DNA from: Hydrogenophaga sp. RAC07
GTDB taxonomy: Bacteria; Pseudomonadota; Gammaproteobacteria; Burkholderiales; Burkholderiaceae_C
Assembly: GCF_001713375.1 (NCBI RefSeq)
Contig: NZ_CP016449.1
Coordinates: forward strand, 4,073,501 to 4,137,500
Direction: 5' to 3'
DNA: 64,000 nt
Shown here piece after piece: positions 29,816 through 38,717 of the stretch (the stretch's first letter is position 1; each line of letters starts with the position of its first letter). A model generated the notes under the pieces. The model was not told where the DNA came from and made no database searches. It was given only the letters and a program-made list of their open reading frames with translations. Made by a program: the position numbers and the translations under genes.

Positions 29816-30931
29816 TCAGGCGCTGGCCGCGTCGGTGGTGATCACCCCACCCCCCAGGCAGACCTCGCCGTCGTAGATCACCGCGCTCTGCCCCGGCGTC
29901 ACGGCCCATTGCGGCTCCTTGAACCGCAAGTCGAACTGGCTGTCGCCTTGCGGCTGCAGCGCACACGGCGCGTCGGCCTGGCGGTAACGCGTCTTGGCGC
30001 CCACCTCGCCACCCTGCGGCGCATGGCCAGCCACCCAGCTCACGTCCTGCGCGCTCAGCTTCAGCGTGAGCAGCCAGGGATGGTCGTGACCCTGCACCAC
30101 CCACAAGGTGTTGCTCGCCATGTCCTTGCGCGCCACAAACCAGGGGGCGTGGTCGTTGCCCCCCTTCTGTGCGCCCTTGGCCTTGACGCCACCGATCCCG
30201 AGCCCTTGTCTCTGACCCAGCGTGTAGAAGCTCAGTCCCACGTGCTGGCCCAGCACCCGGCCCTTTTCGTCCTTGATCGGACCGGGCTCCTTGGCGATGT
30301 AGCGGTTGAGGAAGTCACGGAACGGCCGCTCGCCAATGAAACAGATGCCGGTGCTGTCCTTCTTCTTCGCGTTGGGCAGCTTGATCTCGGCCGCGATGCG
30401 GCGCACCTCGGTCTTGGGCAGCTCCCCCACCGGGAACAGCGTCTTGCTCAGCTGCGCCTGGTTCAGGCGGTGCAGAAAGTAGCTCTGGTCTTTCAGCGGA
30501 TCGAGTCCCTTGAGCAACTCGAACGACCCGTTGCGCTCCCGCACCCGGGCGTAGTGGCCGGTGGCGATCTTCCCGGCGCCCAGGCGCATGGCGTGGTCGA
30601 GGAAGGCCTTGAACTTGATCTCGGCGTTGCACAGGATGTCGGGGTTGGGCGTGCGCCCGGCCTGGTACTCGCGCAGGAATTCGGCGAACACGCGGTCCTT
30701 GTACTCGGCCGCGAAGTTGACGTGTTCGATCTCGATCCCGAGCACGTCGGCCACGCTGGCGGCGTCCACGAAGTCGATGTTGGACGAACAGTATTCGCTG
30801 TTGTCGTCGTCTTCCCAGTTCTTCATGAAGATGCCGATGACTTCATGCCCTTGCTGCTTGAGCAGGTACGCACTCACCGCGGAGTCCACGCCACCGCTCA
30901 ATCCCACCACCACACGCTGCTTGTTTGCCAT
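29816..30931 (-). CDS. mnmA: tRNA 2-thiouridylase MnmA
   Basis: A 371-residue tRNA-specific 2-thiouridylase that thiolates U34 of Lys, Glu and Gln tRNAs. The PP-loop SGGVDSA lies near residue 12. Catalytic cysteines are in [12 protein letters not shown] (about 100-111) and [10 protein letters not shown] (about 200). The ATG at 30931 begins [14 protein letters not shown]; an upstream ATG at 30958 is less likely. It depends on the sulfur relay from IscS. The upstream region to 31147 is non-coding and must hold divergent promoters for mnmA and the ABC operon. Confidence 0.95.
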   Translation of the reverse strand: MANKQRVVVGLSGGVDSAVSAYLLKQQGHEVIGIFMKNWEDDDNSEYCSSNIDFVDAASVADVLGIEIEHVNFAAEYKDRVFAEFLREYQAGRTPNPDILCNAEIKFKAFLDHAMRLGAGKIATGHYARVRERNGSFELLKGLDPLKDQSYFLHRLNQAQLSKTLFPVGELPKTEVRRIAAEIKLPNAKKKDSTGICFIGERPFRDFLNRYIAKEPGPIKDEKGRVLGQHVGLSFYTLGQRQGLGIGGVKAKGAQKGGNDHAPWFVARKDMASNTLWVVQGHDHPWLLTLKLSAQDVSWVAGHAPQGGEVGAKTRYRQADAPCALQPQGDSQFDLRFKEPQWAVTPGQSAVIYDGEVCLGGGVITTDAASA

Positions 30932-31147
30932 GGACTCGATTATCCCAGCCAGCCACATGGCCCCGCGCGTCGCGGGGCTGTCACTGGAGCGTCATGCCGT
31001 CGACGTACGCTGCAGCCGGCACGCCTTGCGCATGTCGCCTTGACAAGCCCCGCGGTTGGACGATAGTGGCGCTTTTCCTGTCACTCCCGGTCCATCCCGT
31101 CGTCACGCTGTTTTCATTGTCCCGTCACCTTTGAAAGTGAGTCCACC

Positions 31148-32215
31148 ATGAACCGTTCCTTCCACCGCATTGCCCTGGCCACGCTGGTCCTGTGTGTGAC
31201 CACCGGCGCCACCGCCCAGGACAAGACCCTGCGACTGCTCACCTGGGGTGGCTACGCCCCCAAAGAGGTGGTGGAGCAGTTCACCAAGGAAACCGGCATC
31301 AAGGTCGAGGTCACGCTCTCCAACAACGAAGAGATGATCTCCAAGCTGCGCGCCACCGCCGGCGCGGGCTTCGACCTGGTGCAGCCCAGTCAGGACCGCA
31401 TCGCCGGCCCGCAGACCGAGTTCAAGATCTACAAGGCGATGGACCTGAAGAAGATCAAGTCCGAGCTGTTCATCCCGTCCATGCTGGACGCCACGAAGAA
31501 AAACACCACCGTGGCCGGCAAGGTCTATGGCGTGCCGCACATCTGGGGCACCGACGGCCTGGTGGTCAACACCAAGACCTCCAAGGCCACCGACTACGCC
31601 GACCTGTGTGCGGCCGAGAACGCCGGCAAGGTCAGCATGCGCCTGAAGCGCCCCACGCTGATCGCCATGGCGTTTGCCTCCGGCAAAGACCCGTTTGCGC
31701 TCTACAACAACCCCAAGGCCTACACCGCGCTCATGGACGACATGGGCAAAAAACTGGCCGAGTGCAAGAAGAACGTGAAGTTCTACTGGGACGGCAAGGA
31801 CCAGCTGCTCGCCGGCATCCGCTCGGGTGAACTCACCACGGCCATGATGTGGGACACCGGCGGCTGGGAACTGAACAAGGCCAACCCGGACATCAAGTTC
31901 GTGGCGCCGAAGTCGGGCGCGCTGGGCTGGGTCGACACCTTCGCGCTGCCCGCCAAGGGCCGCAACGACGAAGCCGCCTACGCCTGGATCAACTTCAACA
32001 TGCGCCCGGAAGTCGCTGCCAAGGTGGCTGGTGCCGCGGGCAACTTCACCGCCAGCAAAGGCGCCGACCAGCTCGCCGACGCGACACTCAAGAAGCAGTT
32101 CGCCGAAAGCTTCCCCGACGCGGCGCTGAAGAACATCAAGTGGTACCCGCCGGTGCCGGCCGGCATCGAAGACATCGAGGGCCGCGTGCTCGACCGCGTC
32201 AAAGCCGCCCAATAA
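31148..32215 (+). CDS. ABC transporter substrate-binding protein, spermidine/putrescine type
   Basis: A 355-residue periplasmic binding protein of the PotD/PotF family. Signal peptide about 1-23 (cleavage after TGATA), then KTLRLLTWGGYAPKEVVEQFTKETGIKVEV. The fold motif VYGVPHIWGTDGLVVNTK near 118-135 is typical of polyamine and related binding proteins. It heads a four-gene operon with GTG-started ATPase 3 bp downstream. Substrate is unproven; relatives bind spermidine, putrescine or other organic amines. Confidence 0.9.
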   Translation: MNRSFHRIALATLVLCVTTGATAQDKTLRLLTWGGYAPKEVVEQFTKETGIKVEVTLSNNEEMISKLRATAGAGFDLVQPSQDRIAGPQTEFKIYKAMDLKKIKSELFIPSMLDATKKNTTVAGKVYGVPHIWGTDGLVVNTKTSKATDYADLCAAENAGKVSMRLKRPTLIAMAFASGKDPFALYNNPKAYTALMDDMGKKLAECKKNVKFYWDGKDQLLAGIRSGELTTAMMWDTGGWELNKANPDIKFVAPKSGALGWVDTFALPAKGRNDEAAYAWINFNMRPEVAAKVAGAAGNFTASKGADQLADATLKKQFAESFPDAALKNIKWYPPVPAGIEDIEGRVLDRVKAAQ

Positions 32216-32218
32216 ACG

Positions 32219-33334
32219 GTGCCCACACCCGGCACCGCCTCCCCCGGCGACAACGATCTCGAGGTGCTCGCCGTCGACAAACGCTATGGCGCGTTTGCGG
32301 CGGTGCAGGCCTTGAGTTTCAAAGTTCGCCGTGGCTCGTTCTTCTCCATCCTCGGCCCCTCGGGTTGCGGCAAGACGACGCTGCTGCGCATGATCGCGGG
32401 CTTCATCGCGCCCGACAGCGGCGACCTGCGCATCAAGGGTGCGTCCATGCTGGGCGTGCCGCCCAACCGACGGCCGGTGAACATGGTGTTCCAGCACCTG
32501 GCGCTGTTTCCCATGATGAGCGTGGGCGAGAACATCGCCTACGGGCTGGAGCGCCGCGGCCTGAAAAGTCCGGCCGTCAAGGCCAAGGTCACCGACATGC
32601 TGCAACGCGTGGGCCTGCCCGGCAGCGCCGACAAACGCATCGACCAGCTCTCGGGCGGGCAGAAGCAGCGCGTGGCCATTGCGCGCTCGCTGGTGCTGGA
32701 GCCGACCCTGCTGCTGCTCGACGAACCGCTGGGCGCGCTCGACCTGAAACTGCGCGAGCACATGAAGGTGGAGCTCAAGCAGCTGCAGGCCGAGATCGGC
32801 ACCACGTTTGTCTACATCACGCACGACCAGTCGGAGGCGCTGGTGATGTCGGACCAGGTGGCGGTGATGAACCAGGGCCGGTTCGAGCAGGTCGGCAGCC
32901 CGCAGCAGCTGTACTACCAGCCCGCCACGTCCTTCGTGGCGGGGTTTGTGGGCAACAACAACCGGTTTGAAGGACGGGTGGAGCAAGTGGACGGTGCCCA
33001 GGTGCAGTTGCGCACCGGCAGTGGCATGGCGCTGTGGGCGCAGGCGGTGGGCAGCATCGCCGCGGGCCAGGCCGCGGTGGTCTTCGTGCGGCCCGAGGCC
33101 ATCGAAATCGGCCGCAGCCCACGTGAGCTGCCGGCTGGCGACCCGGCCTGGAGCGCGGTGGTCGACAGCGTGCTGTTCGACGGCGGCAACTCCACCGTGC
33201 AGGTGCGCGAGGCGCGCAGCAACACGCCCCTGCACATCGCACTTCCCCTCACCGGGCGCCTGGCCGACCTGAAGGCGGGCGAGACGGTGCACTTCGCCTA
33301 CCAGAGCGCGCAGGCCTGGTGTTTCGCGGCCTGA
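32219..33334 (+). CDS. ABC transporter ATP-binding protein, spermidine/putrescine type
   Basis: A 371-residue ATPase of PotA type starting with GTG three bases after the previous stop. Walker A GPSGCGKTT (about 46-54), Q-loop NMVFQHLALFP, signature LSGGQKQRVAIARS, Walker B LLLLDEPLGALD and the H-loop YITHDQSEAL are complete. A C-terminal TOBE regulatory domain (about 285-370) follows. It energises the two downstream permeases. Confidence 0.93.
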   Translation: MPTPGTASPGDNDLEVLAVDKRYGAFAAVQALSFKVRRGSFFSILGPSGCGKTTLLRMIAGFIAPDSGDLRIKGASMLGVPPNRRPVNMVFQHLALFPMMSVGENIAYGLERRGLKSPAVKAKVTDMLQRVGLPGSADKRIDQLSGGQKQRVAIARSLVLEPTLLLLDEPLGALDLKLREHMKVELKQLQAEIGTTFVYITHDQSEALVMSDQVAVMNQGRFEQVGSPQQLYYQPATSFVAGFVGNNNRFEGRVEQVDGAQVQLRTGSGMALWAQAVGSIAAGQAAVVFVRPEAIEIGRSPRELPAGDPAWSAVVDSVLFDGGNSTVQVREARSNTPLHIALPLTGRLADLKAGETVHFAYQSAQAWCFAA

Positions 33335-33341
33335 CGACTCC

Positions 33342-34208
33342 ATGAGTGAAAGCAGCCACCGCCGCTTCTTCCTCGGGGTGCTGCTCGCGCCGGCGCTGCT
33401 GTGGTTGCTGGGCCTGGTGATCCTGCCGCACGTGGAGCTGCTGGTGCTGTCGCTGCAGGCGCGCACCGGGCCGGGCGAATACGCGCTCAGCCTTGAGCAG
33501 TACCGCACCTTCGTGGACGAGCCGCTGTACTGGAACACCTTCGTGCGCACCGCCACGCTCTCGGTGCTGGCCACGGTGCTTACTTTGTTGCTGGCGTTTC
33601 CCGCCGCCTGGTACATCGCCAAGGTGGCGCGCGGGCGCGCCAAGACGGTGCTGCTGGTGCTGTGCCTGCTGCCGTTCTGGGTGAGCGAAATGGTGCGCAC
33701 GCTGGGTTGGCTGATCCTGCTGCGCGAGACCGGCGTGGTCTCCAGCCTGTTGCAAGGCCTGGGTCTGGCCAGTGCGCCGGTCGAGCTGCTCTACCGAGAC
33801 AGCACCATCCTGGTCGGCCTGGTCTACGCCTCGCTGCTGTTCATGGTGATCCCGCTGGTCAACAGCCTGGAGAGCCTGGACGACAGCCTGATCGAAGCCG
33901 CCTATGACCTCGGCGGCAGCACCGCGAACATCGTGCGCCGCATCGTCATTCCGCACGCGGCGCCCGGCATCGCGGCCGGGTGCATCGTGGTCTTCATGCT
34001 GTGCCTGGGCAACTACCTCACGCCCACGCTGCTGGGTGGCAAGAACTCGCTGTGGTTCACCGAGCAGATCTACACCCAGTTCATCACACGCTTCAACTGG
34101 AACCAGGGCGCGGCCTTCGGTTTCCTGTTGCTGTTCCTGTCCACCGTGCTGGTGTGGTTGGGCCTCAAACTCACGGGCCAGCGTTTCGGTGCGGTCATGA
34201 AAACCTGA
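33342..34208 (+). CDS. ABC transporter permease, PotB type
   Basis: A 288-residue inner-membrane subunit with six predicted helices. The EAA loop IEAAYDLGGSTANIVRRIVIPHAAPGI is at about 183-209, for docking to the ATPase. The N-terminal LLAPALLWLLGLVILPHVELL is typical of PotB. It starts seven bases after the ATPase stop and precedes the second permease by four bases. Confidence 0.92.
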   Translation: MSESSHRRFFLGVLLAPALLWLLGLVILPHVELLVLSLQARTGPGEYALSLEQYRTFVDEPLYWNTFVRTATLSVLATVLTLLLAFPAAWYIAKVARGRAKTVLLVLCLLPFWVSEMVRTLGWLILLRETGVVSSLLQGLGLASAPVELLYRDSTILVGLVYASLLFMVIPLVNSLESLDDSLIEAAYDLGGSTANIVRRIVIPHAAPGIAAGCIVVFMLCLGNYLTPTLLGGKNSLWFTEQIYTQFITRFNWNQGAAFGFLLLFLSTVLVWLGLKLTGQRFGAVMKT

Positions 34209-34212
34209 TCCG

Positions 34213-35079
34213 ATGATCCCCAGCCTGCCCCGACCGTTGGCACAACGCATTGGCCTCAACGCCTTCGTGCTCGCGTTCTTCGTGTTCCTGTTCGTGCCGC
34301 TGGCCGTGGTGGCCATCTTCGCGTTCAACAATGCGCCCTACCCCACGCCGCCCTGGTTGGGCTTCACGCTCGACTGGTTCGTGGCCGACAACGACAGCCG
34401 CACCGGCCTGCTGTTCGACGCCGAATTGATCCAGAGCCTGGGCACCAGTGCGTGGGTGGCGACCTGGGTCACGGTGCTCTCGGTCGGCGTGGGCACCTGC
34501 AACGCTTTTCTGCTGGAGCGTTTCGACTTTCCCGGCAAGAACGCCATCGCCTTGCTGAGCATGTTGCCGCTGGTGATCCCGGGCGTGATCCTGGGCATCT
34601 CCATCCTTGCGTTCGCCAGCCGCATCGCCAACTTTGCCGACGAGACCTGGGGCCTGGAACTGGACTTCCTGCGCCCCGGTCTGCCGCTGGTGATCCTGGG
34701 GCAGTTCTGCTACATCGTCACCATCGCCACGCTCACCATCTCGGCCAGCCTGCGCCGCTTCGACCGCACCCTCGAAGAGGCCGCCTACAACCTCGGCGCC
34801 AGCCGCGCTGCGGTGCTGTGGACCATCACCCTGCCGTACCTGCGCCCCAGCATGATCGGCGCGGCCGCCATGGCCTTTCTCATGTCCTTCGAGAACTTCA
34901 ACACCACGCTGATGCTGGTGGGCTCCGACTCGCCGCTCACCGTGTTGATGTACAGCCGCATGCGCGAAGGTGCCACACCGGTGCTCAATGCCATCAGCCT
35001 CTTCCTCATGATGGCCTCGGCCCTGCTGGCGCTGATGCTGTTGTGGCGCAAGGCACCCGAACGCGCCGAAGGCCATTGA
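34213..35079 (+). CDS. ABC transporter permease, PotC type
   Basis: A 288-residue second permease. N-terminal helix AFVLAFFVFLFVPLAVVAIF, then five more helices; EAA loop LEEAAYNLGASRAAVLWTITLPYLRPSM near 188-215. PotC-typical FSFEN-like segment appears as FLMSFENFNTTLML. Last gene of the operon; the next gene begins 117 bp later with its own leader. Confidence 0.92.
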   Translation: MIPSLPRPLAQRIGLNAFVLAFFVFLFVPLAVVAIFAFNNAPYPTPPWLGFTLDWFVADNDSRTGLLFDAELIQSLGTSAWVATWVTVLSVGVGTCNAFLLERFDFPGKNAIALLSMLPLVIPGVILGISILAFASRIANFADETWGLELDFLRPGLPLVILGQFCYIVTIATLTISASLRRFDRTLEEAAYNLGASRAAVLWTITLPYLRPSMIGAAAMAFLMSFENFNTTLMLVGSDSPLTVLMYSRMREGATPVLNAISLFLMMASALLALMLLWRKAPERAEGH

Positions 35080-35196
35080 GCCTCTGCGTTACCGCTGCTG
35101 ACATCCGTCACAAAGCGGTTTAAGCCTCATTTCAAGTTCGTTCGTTTCAATGCCTTCACCAGCAACCGCTGGCATCGAAACACAAGGAAACGAATC

Positions 35197-35454
35197 ATGA
35201 AATCTGTTGTTCTCTCCGCGCTTCTTCTCGCCGTGGCAGGCGCCGCCGTGGCAGGCCCTGCCTGCAACGCGCCCAAAGAAAAGTGGATGCCCGAGGCGGC
35301 GTTCAAGAAGGATGTGGAAGCCCAGGGCTACCAGATCAAGACCTTCAAGGTGAGCAAGGGCCAGTGCTACGAGATCTACGGTACCGACAAGGCCGGCAAG
35401 AAGGTCGAGATCTACTTTGATCCCGTGAGTGGCAAGGCCATCGAGCAGAAGTGA
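35197..35454 (+). CDS. PepSY-domain periplasmic protein
   Basis: An 85-residue secreted protein: signal peptide about 1-20 (ending AVAG), then a single PepSY-like fold (MPEAAFKKDVEAQGYQIKTFKVSKGQCYEIYGTDKAGKKVEIYFDPVSGK). Two cysteines (PACNAP and GQCYEI) may form a disulfide. The AAGGAAACG ribosome site precedes the ATG. It overlaps the cytochrome b561 start by four bases (GTGA), a pairing also seen in other betaproteobacteria, so it may help or modulate the cytochrome. Confidence 0.88.
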   Translation: MKSVVLSALLLAVAGAAVAGPACNAPKEKWMPEAAFKKDVEAQGYQIKTFKVSKGQCYEIYGTDKAGKKVEIYFDPVSGKAIEQK

Positions 35455-35978
35455 GCACCGTTGCGTCCAGGCGGGTCTGGGACCCGCTGGTCCGCGTCTT
35501 CCACTGGTCGCTGGTGGCCTGCGTGCTGCTCAACCTCCTGGTGGTCGACGACGGAGAAGACCTGCACCAATGGCTGGGCTACGCCGCTGCGGCCTTGGTG
35601 GGTGTGCGTGTGGTGTGGGGCTTCATCGGCCCGCGTCACGCGCGTTTTGCCGACTTCTTTCCGACACCGCGGCGCGTGGTCCACCACGTGCGCGCGCTGC
35701 TCGGCGGCGCCAGCGAACACCACTGGGGCCACAACCCGCTGGGGGCCTTGATGGTGTTCGCCCTTCTGGCCATGGTGCTCATGCTCGGCCTCACCGGCTG
35801 GATGCAGACGCTTGACCTCTTCTGGGGCGAAGAGTGGCTGCAGGATCTGCACGAAGGCCTGGGCGAGTGGCTGCTGCCCATGGTGGGCCTGCACGCGGCG
35901 GCGACCATCGTCATGGGCCGCATCGAGCGCACGCGGCTCGTCAAGGCCATGGTCACGGGCGTGAAGGAACGCTACTGA
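35451..35978 (+). CDS. Cytochrome b561-type membrane haem protein
   Basis: A 175-residue, four-helix b-type cytochrome starting with GTG. Haem-ligand candidates are His in VRVFHWSLVACV, in RRVVHHVRALL, and in MVGLHAAATIVMG. Such proteins transfer electrons between quinol and periplasmic acceptors or serve as electron input for PepSY-linked proteins. Translational overlap with the PepSY gene supports a joint function. The ArfB gene starts 38 bases downstream. Confidence 0.88.
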   Translation: MSTVASRRVWDPLVRVFHWSLVACVLLNLLVVDDGEDLHQWLGYAAAALVGVRVVWGFIGPRHARFADFFPTPRRVVHHVRALLGGASEHHWGHNPLGALMVFALLAMVLMLGLTGWMQTLDLFWGEEWLQDLHEGLGEWLLPMVGLHAAATIVMGRIERTRLVKAMVTGVKERY

Positions 35979-36016
35979 CACCTTGGGGCCGCGGGGCTGC
36001 GTGGCACACTCCCCGC

Positions 36017-36421
36017 ATGTCCCCGAGCGTGCATCCCAACGAGGTGGAGTTCACCGCCATCCGCGCGCAGGGCGCGGGCGGGCAGAACGTGAACAAGGTG
36101 TCCAACGCGGTGCACCTGCGTTTTGCCGTGCACGCCTCATCGCTGCCCGAGGCGATCAAGGAACGCCTGCTCGCGCTGAGCGACCACCGCATCACCACCG
36201 AGGGCGTGGTCGTCATCAAGGCGCAGACCAGCCGCAGCCTGGAGCAGAACAAGGCCGAAGCACTCGAGCGCCTGCAAGCACTGGTGGACAGCGTGGCCAC
36301 CTTGCCCAAGGCGCGCAAGGCCACCAAGCCCACCTTCGGTTCGAAGCAGCGCCGGTTGGAGGGCAAGGCCACGCGCTCCACCGTCAAGCAGTTGCGCGGT
36401 CGCGTGCGCGGACTCGACTGA
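36017..36421 (+). CDS. arfB: Alternative ribosome-rescue factor ArfB (YaeJ)
   Basis: A 134-residue peptidyl-tRNA hydrolase that rescues stalled ribosomes without tmRNA. The catalytic GGQ is in AQGAGGQNVNKVSNAVHLRF (about 18-37). The basic C-terminal tail (KARKATKPTFGSKQRRLEGKATRS) enters the empty mRNA channel, as in E. coli ArfB. The start at 36017 is the Met giving family length. It stands separate from its neighbours. Confidence 0.93.
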   Translation: MSPSVHPNEVEFTAIRAQGAGGQNVNKVSNAVHLRFAVHASSLPEAIKERLLALSDHRITTEGVVVIKAQTSRSLEQNKAEALERLQALVDSVATLPKARKATKPTFGSKQRRLEGKATRSTVKQLRGRVRGLD

Positions 36422-36439
36422 ACTCCCCAACGATGGCTT

Positions 36440-36471
36440 CGCTTAAGGTTTTTTTACGATTCCTTTAAGCG
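36440..36471. repeat. AT-rich inverted repeat between arfB and the hemerythrin gene
   Basis: CGCTTAAGG (36440-36448) and CCTTTAAGCG (36462-36471) are complementary apart from one extra A, around a T-rich loop. A second small hairpin (GCGCT...AGCGC) overlaps its right side. It lies 20 bp past arfB and 117 bp before the hemerythrin gene and could be a terminator or operator; the remainder of the gap shows nothing else. Confidence 0.35.
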
Positions 36472-36587
36472 CTATTTAGCAGCGCGGGCCGGGCTGGATT
36501 CCTAGACTTGTTTTCCATGATTCGCGGCACATGGGGTGCCTCGGTCATCACGAGACAAGCCGGGCAACGCCCGCCAAAGGAACCACC

Positions 36588-37331
36588 ATGCAATCCCACG
36601 CCATCGAAATCGCCCACGTGACCGCCGCCGCCCGCACCGGCCTCGGCCGCTTCAACCTGTACGCCGGCATCCACAAGGCGCTGCGCGCCCTGATGACCGA
36701 CACCTTGCTCACCGTCGGCCGCGCCGACCCCGGCGACGCCGCCGATGTGAACCACGCCGTCACCCGCGTCGTTGAACTCATGAACCTGTGCACCAGCCAC
36801 GTCAACCACGAGAACAACTTCGTGCACCCTGCGCTCGAAGCGCGTTGCCCCGGCGTCTGTGGGCCGATCGCGCAAGAACACGACGGCCACCTGCACCACA
36901 TCGCCCACCTGCGCGACGCCGCTGTGTCCCTGTTGAAGACCGAAGCCGGCGAGCGCGAACCCGCGCTGCAGGCCCTCTACCTGGCGTTGGCGCTGTTCGT
37001 GGCCGACAACTTCCAGCACATGCACGCCGAGGAGACCGTGCACAACAGCGCGCTCTGGGCCGCCTACAGCGATGCGGAGTTGGTCGGCATCCACGACGCC
37101 CTGCTGGCCACCATTGAGCCAGCCGAGATGATGCTGGTGATGCGCTGGATGCTGCCGCAGCTGAACGCCCCCGAGCGCCTGGAGGTGATGCAGGGCATGC
37201 GCGCGGGTGCACCGGCACCGGTGTTTGAAGGCATGCTGACCGGGACGCAGGGTTTGCTCAACCAGCGCGACTGGGCCAAGCTCGCGCGCGGCCTCGGTCT
37301 GCCGCCCGTGCCCGGTCTGGTCACGGCCTGA
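36588..37331 (+). CDS. Hemerythrin-like (HHE) protein
   Basis: A 247-residue soluble protein whose first 160 residues form a hemerythrin-type four-helix bundle with candidate di-iron ligands: His in AGIHKALRAL, HVNHENNFVHPAL, EHDGHLHHI, and NFQHMHAEE. The C-terminal 80 residues are an unassigned extension with IEPAEMMLVMRWMLPQLN, which many related proteins share. Hemerythrin domains bind O2 or NO and are frequent near denitrification and redox genes. AAAGGAA precedes the ATG. It converges on the flavin-barrel/GAF gene with nine bases between. Confidence 0.85.
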   Translation: MQSHAIEIAHVTAAARTGLGRFNLYAGIHKALRALMTDTLLTVGRADPGDAADVNHAVTRVVELMNLCTSHVNHENNFVHPALEARCPGVCGPIAQEHDGHLHHIAHLRDAAVSLLKTEAGEREPALQALYLALALFVADNFQHMHAEETVHNSALWAAYSDAELVGIHDALLATIEPAEMMLVMRWMLPQLNAPERLEVMQGMRAGAPAPVFEGMLTGTQGLLNQRDWAKLARGLGLPPVPGLVTA

Positions 37332-37340
37332 GTTCGCGGT

Positions 37341-38717
37341 TCAGGCCGCCACGTCTTCCAGCTCGACCGGGCCGTTCGCCTCGAAACGGAAGCAGCCGCG
37401 CCCGGTCTTCTGGATGCGCAATTGCGGGCACTGCTCCGCCAGGCGGCGGTGCAGCAGCAGCAACCGGGCTTCGAGGTTGTCGGCCACATCGGGCAGGCGC
37501 AGGGAGCTGTCCAGCCGCAGCTCGCGGTTGGTGAACTCGCTGCGGCCTTGCTGACCGTCGCGCAGCAGCTTCCACAGGATGGCGCCGGCCACGCCCTTGA
37601 TCAGGTAGGCGTTGTTGATGAACACGCTGTCGTTGCTGCGGTAGTGGCGCACATGCAGCGCCGGGCCCAACGCCGTCGCTGGTGGCGTGTTCGTCGAGGC
37701 GGCCTGCGTTTCGTCCTCGGTGCACGGTGTCTCGGCTTCCTGCATCAGGTCGATCGCAGCACCCAGCTGGCCGCCGAGCGCCACCAGCAGGTCTTCGTCC
37801 TCGAAGCTGAACTGCATGTCCAGCGGGCTCTCGACGAACAGCACACCGACCACGCGCCCGGCGGACTGCAGCGGCACGGCCAGCTGGCTGTGCGGCTCGG
37901 GCAGGCCGGGATAGGGAATGTCGGTGTTCTGCGGGCACGCGTCGCCCAGGCTGTTGCGCATGGCACGGCTGTAGAGGTAGGCGCTGGTCATGTGCATGAT
38001 GCGCACCGGCGTGCATTCGCGCGCGGCCACGCCGATCACGCCGTCGCCCAACGCGATTTCCGAACCCACGCCGGAGGTTTCATAACCGCGGCTGGCCACG
38101 GTGTAGAGGCGCTGCGTGGTGGTGTCCAGGATGAGCACCATGGCGTGGCGCACCGCAAGGTCCTGCGTCAGTGTGTCCAGCGTCGCGTCGAGCGCGGCGC
38201 CCAGGCTGCGCGCGGCCGAGAGGCGCGCACTGCCGCGGCGCATCACCGCGAGATGGTTGGGCCTCGGCGGTGGCGGTGGCAAGGCTTCGGCCAGGGGTTC
38301 CTGCGGCAGGCGCTCGACCTCGATCACCGCGTGGATGTCGGACCCCCGCAAGCGGAACACATCGGCCATGCCGGTGTGCGAGGCAATGCCCGCCAGTTGC
38401 GCTTTCATGCTCTCGAACACCGGGCCAGTCTCTTCGGTGCGCAGGTAACGCAAGTGCAGCCGGTAGAACACCGCGTTCAAAGGATTGAGCACCAGCAGCG
38501 TGGAGCGCGGGTTGGCCAGCAGGTTCTGGCGCGTCTTGTTGAAGAACTGGAACGACAGCGCGACATGGCCCTCGTCCACGTAATGGACCTGAGAGATGTA
38601 GGCCACGTTGGGCGTGCCGTCGGCCGCGCAGGTGGCCATGATGGCGGGGATGGCGCCTTCCAGGCAGGGCCGCACTTCGCCCAGGTCCACGGCGGGCAGG
38701 GGCAGCGCGGCCGTCAT
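37341..38717 (-). CDS. Flavin split-barrel (PNPOx-like) - GAF - winged-helix fusion
   Basis: A 458-residue fusion protein. Residues 1-145 form a pyridoxamine-phosphate-oxidase-like split barrel (AIPAIMATCAADGTPNVAYISQVHYVDEGHVALSFQFF) that may bind FMN, F420-like or haem ligands. A GAF domain occupies about 175-330 (GALDATLDTLTQDLAVRHAMVLILD to LQSAGRVVGVLFVESPLDM). The C-terminal 95 residues carry a winged-helix-type region (INNAYLIKGVAGAILWKLL, FTNRELRLD, RFEA). It looks like a redox or flavin sensor with an output domain. Its stop side overlaps nothing; its start overlaps the end of the smaller flavin-barrel gene by four bases. Confidence 0.82.
   Translation of the reverse strand: MTAALPLPAVDLGEVRPCLEGAIPAIMATCAADGTPNVAYISQVHYVDEGHVALSFQFFNKTRQNLLANPRSTLLVLNPLNAVFYRLHLRYLRTEETGPVFESMKAQLAGIASHTGMADVFRLRGSDIHAVIEVERLPQEPLAEALPPPPPRPNHLAVMRRGSARLSAARSLGAALDATLDTLTQDLAVRHAMVLILDTTTQRLYTVASRGYETSGVGSEIALGDGVIGVAARECTPVRIMHMTSAYLYSRAMRNSLGDACPQNTDIPYPGLPEPHSQLAVPLQSAGRVVGVLFVESPLDMQFSFEDEDLLVALGGQLGAAIDLMQEAETPCTEDETQAASTNTPPATALGPALHVRHYRSNDSVFINNAYLIKGVAGAILWKLLRDGQQGRSEFTNRELRLDSSLRLPDVADNLEARLLLLHRRLAEQCPQLRIQKTGRGCFRFEANGPVELEDVAA

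Noticed and set aside
31103..33700. Long - strand open frame across the ABC operon
   Set aside because: Shadow of the plus-strand transporter genes.
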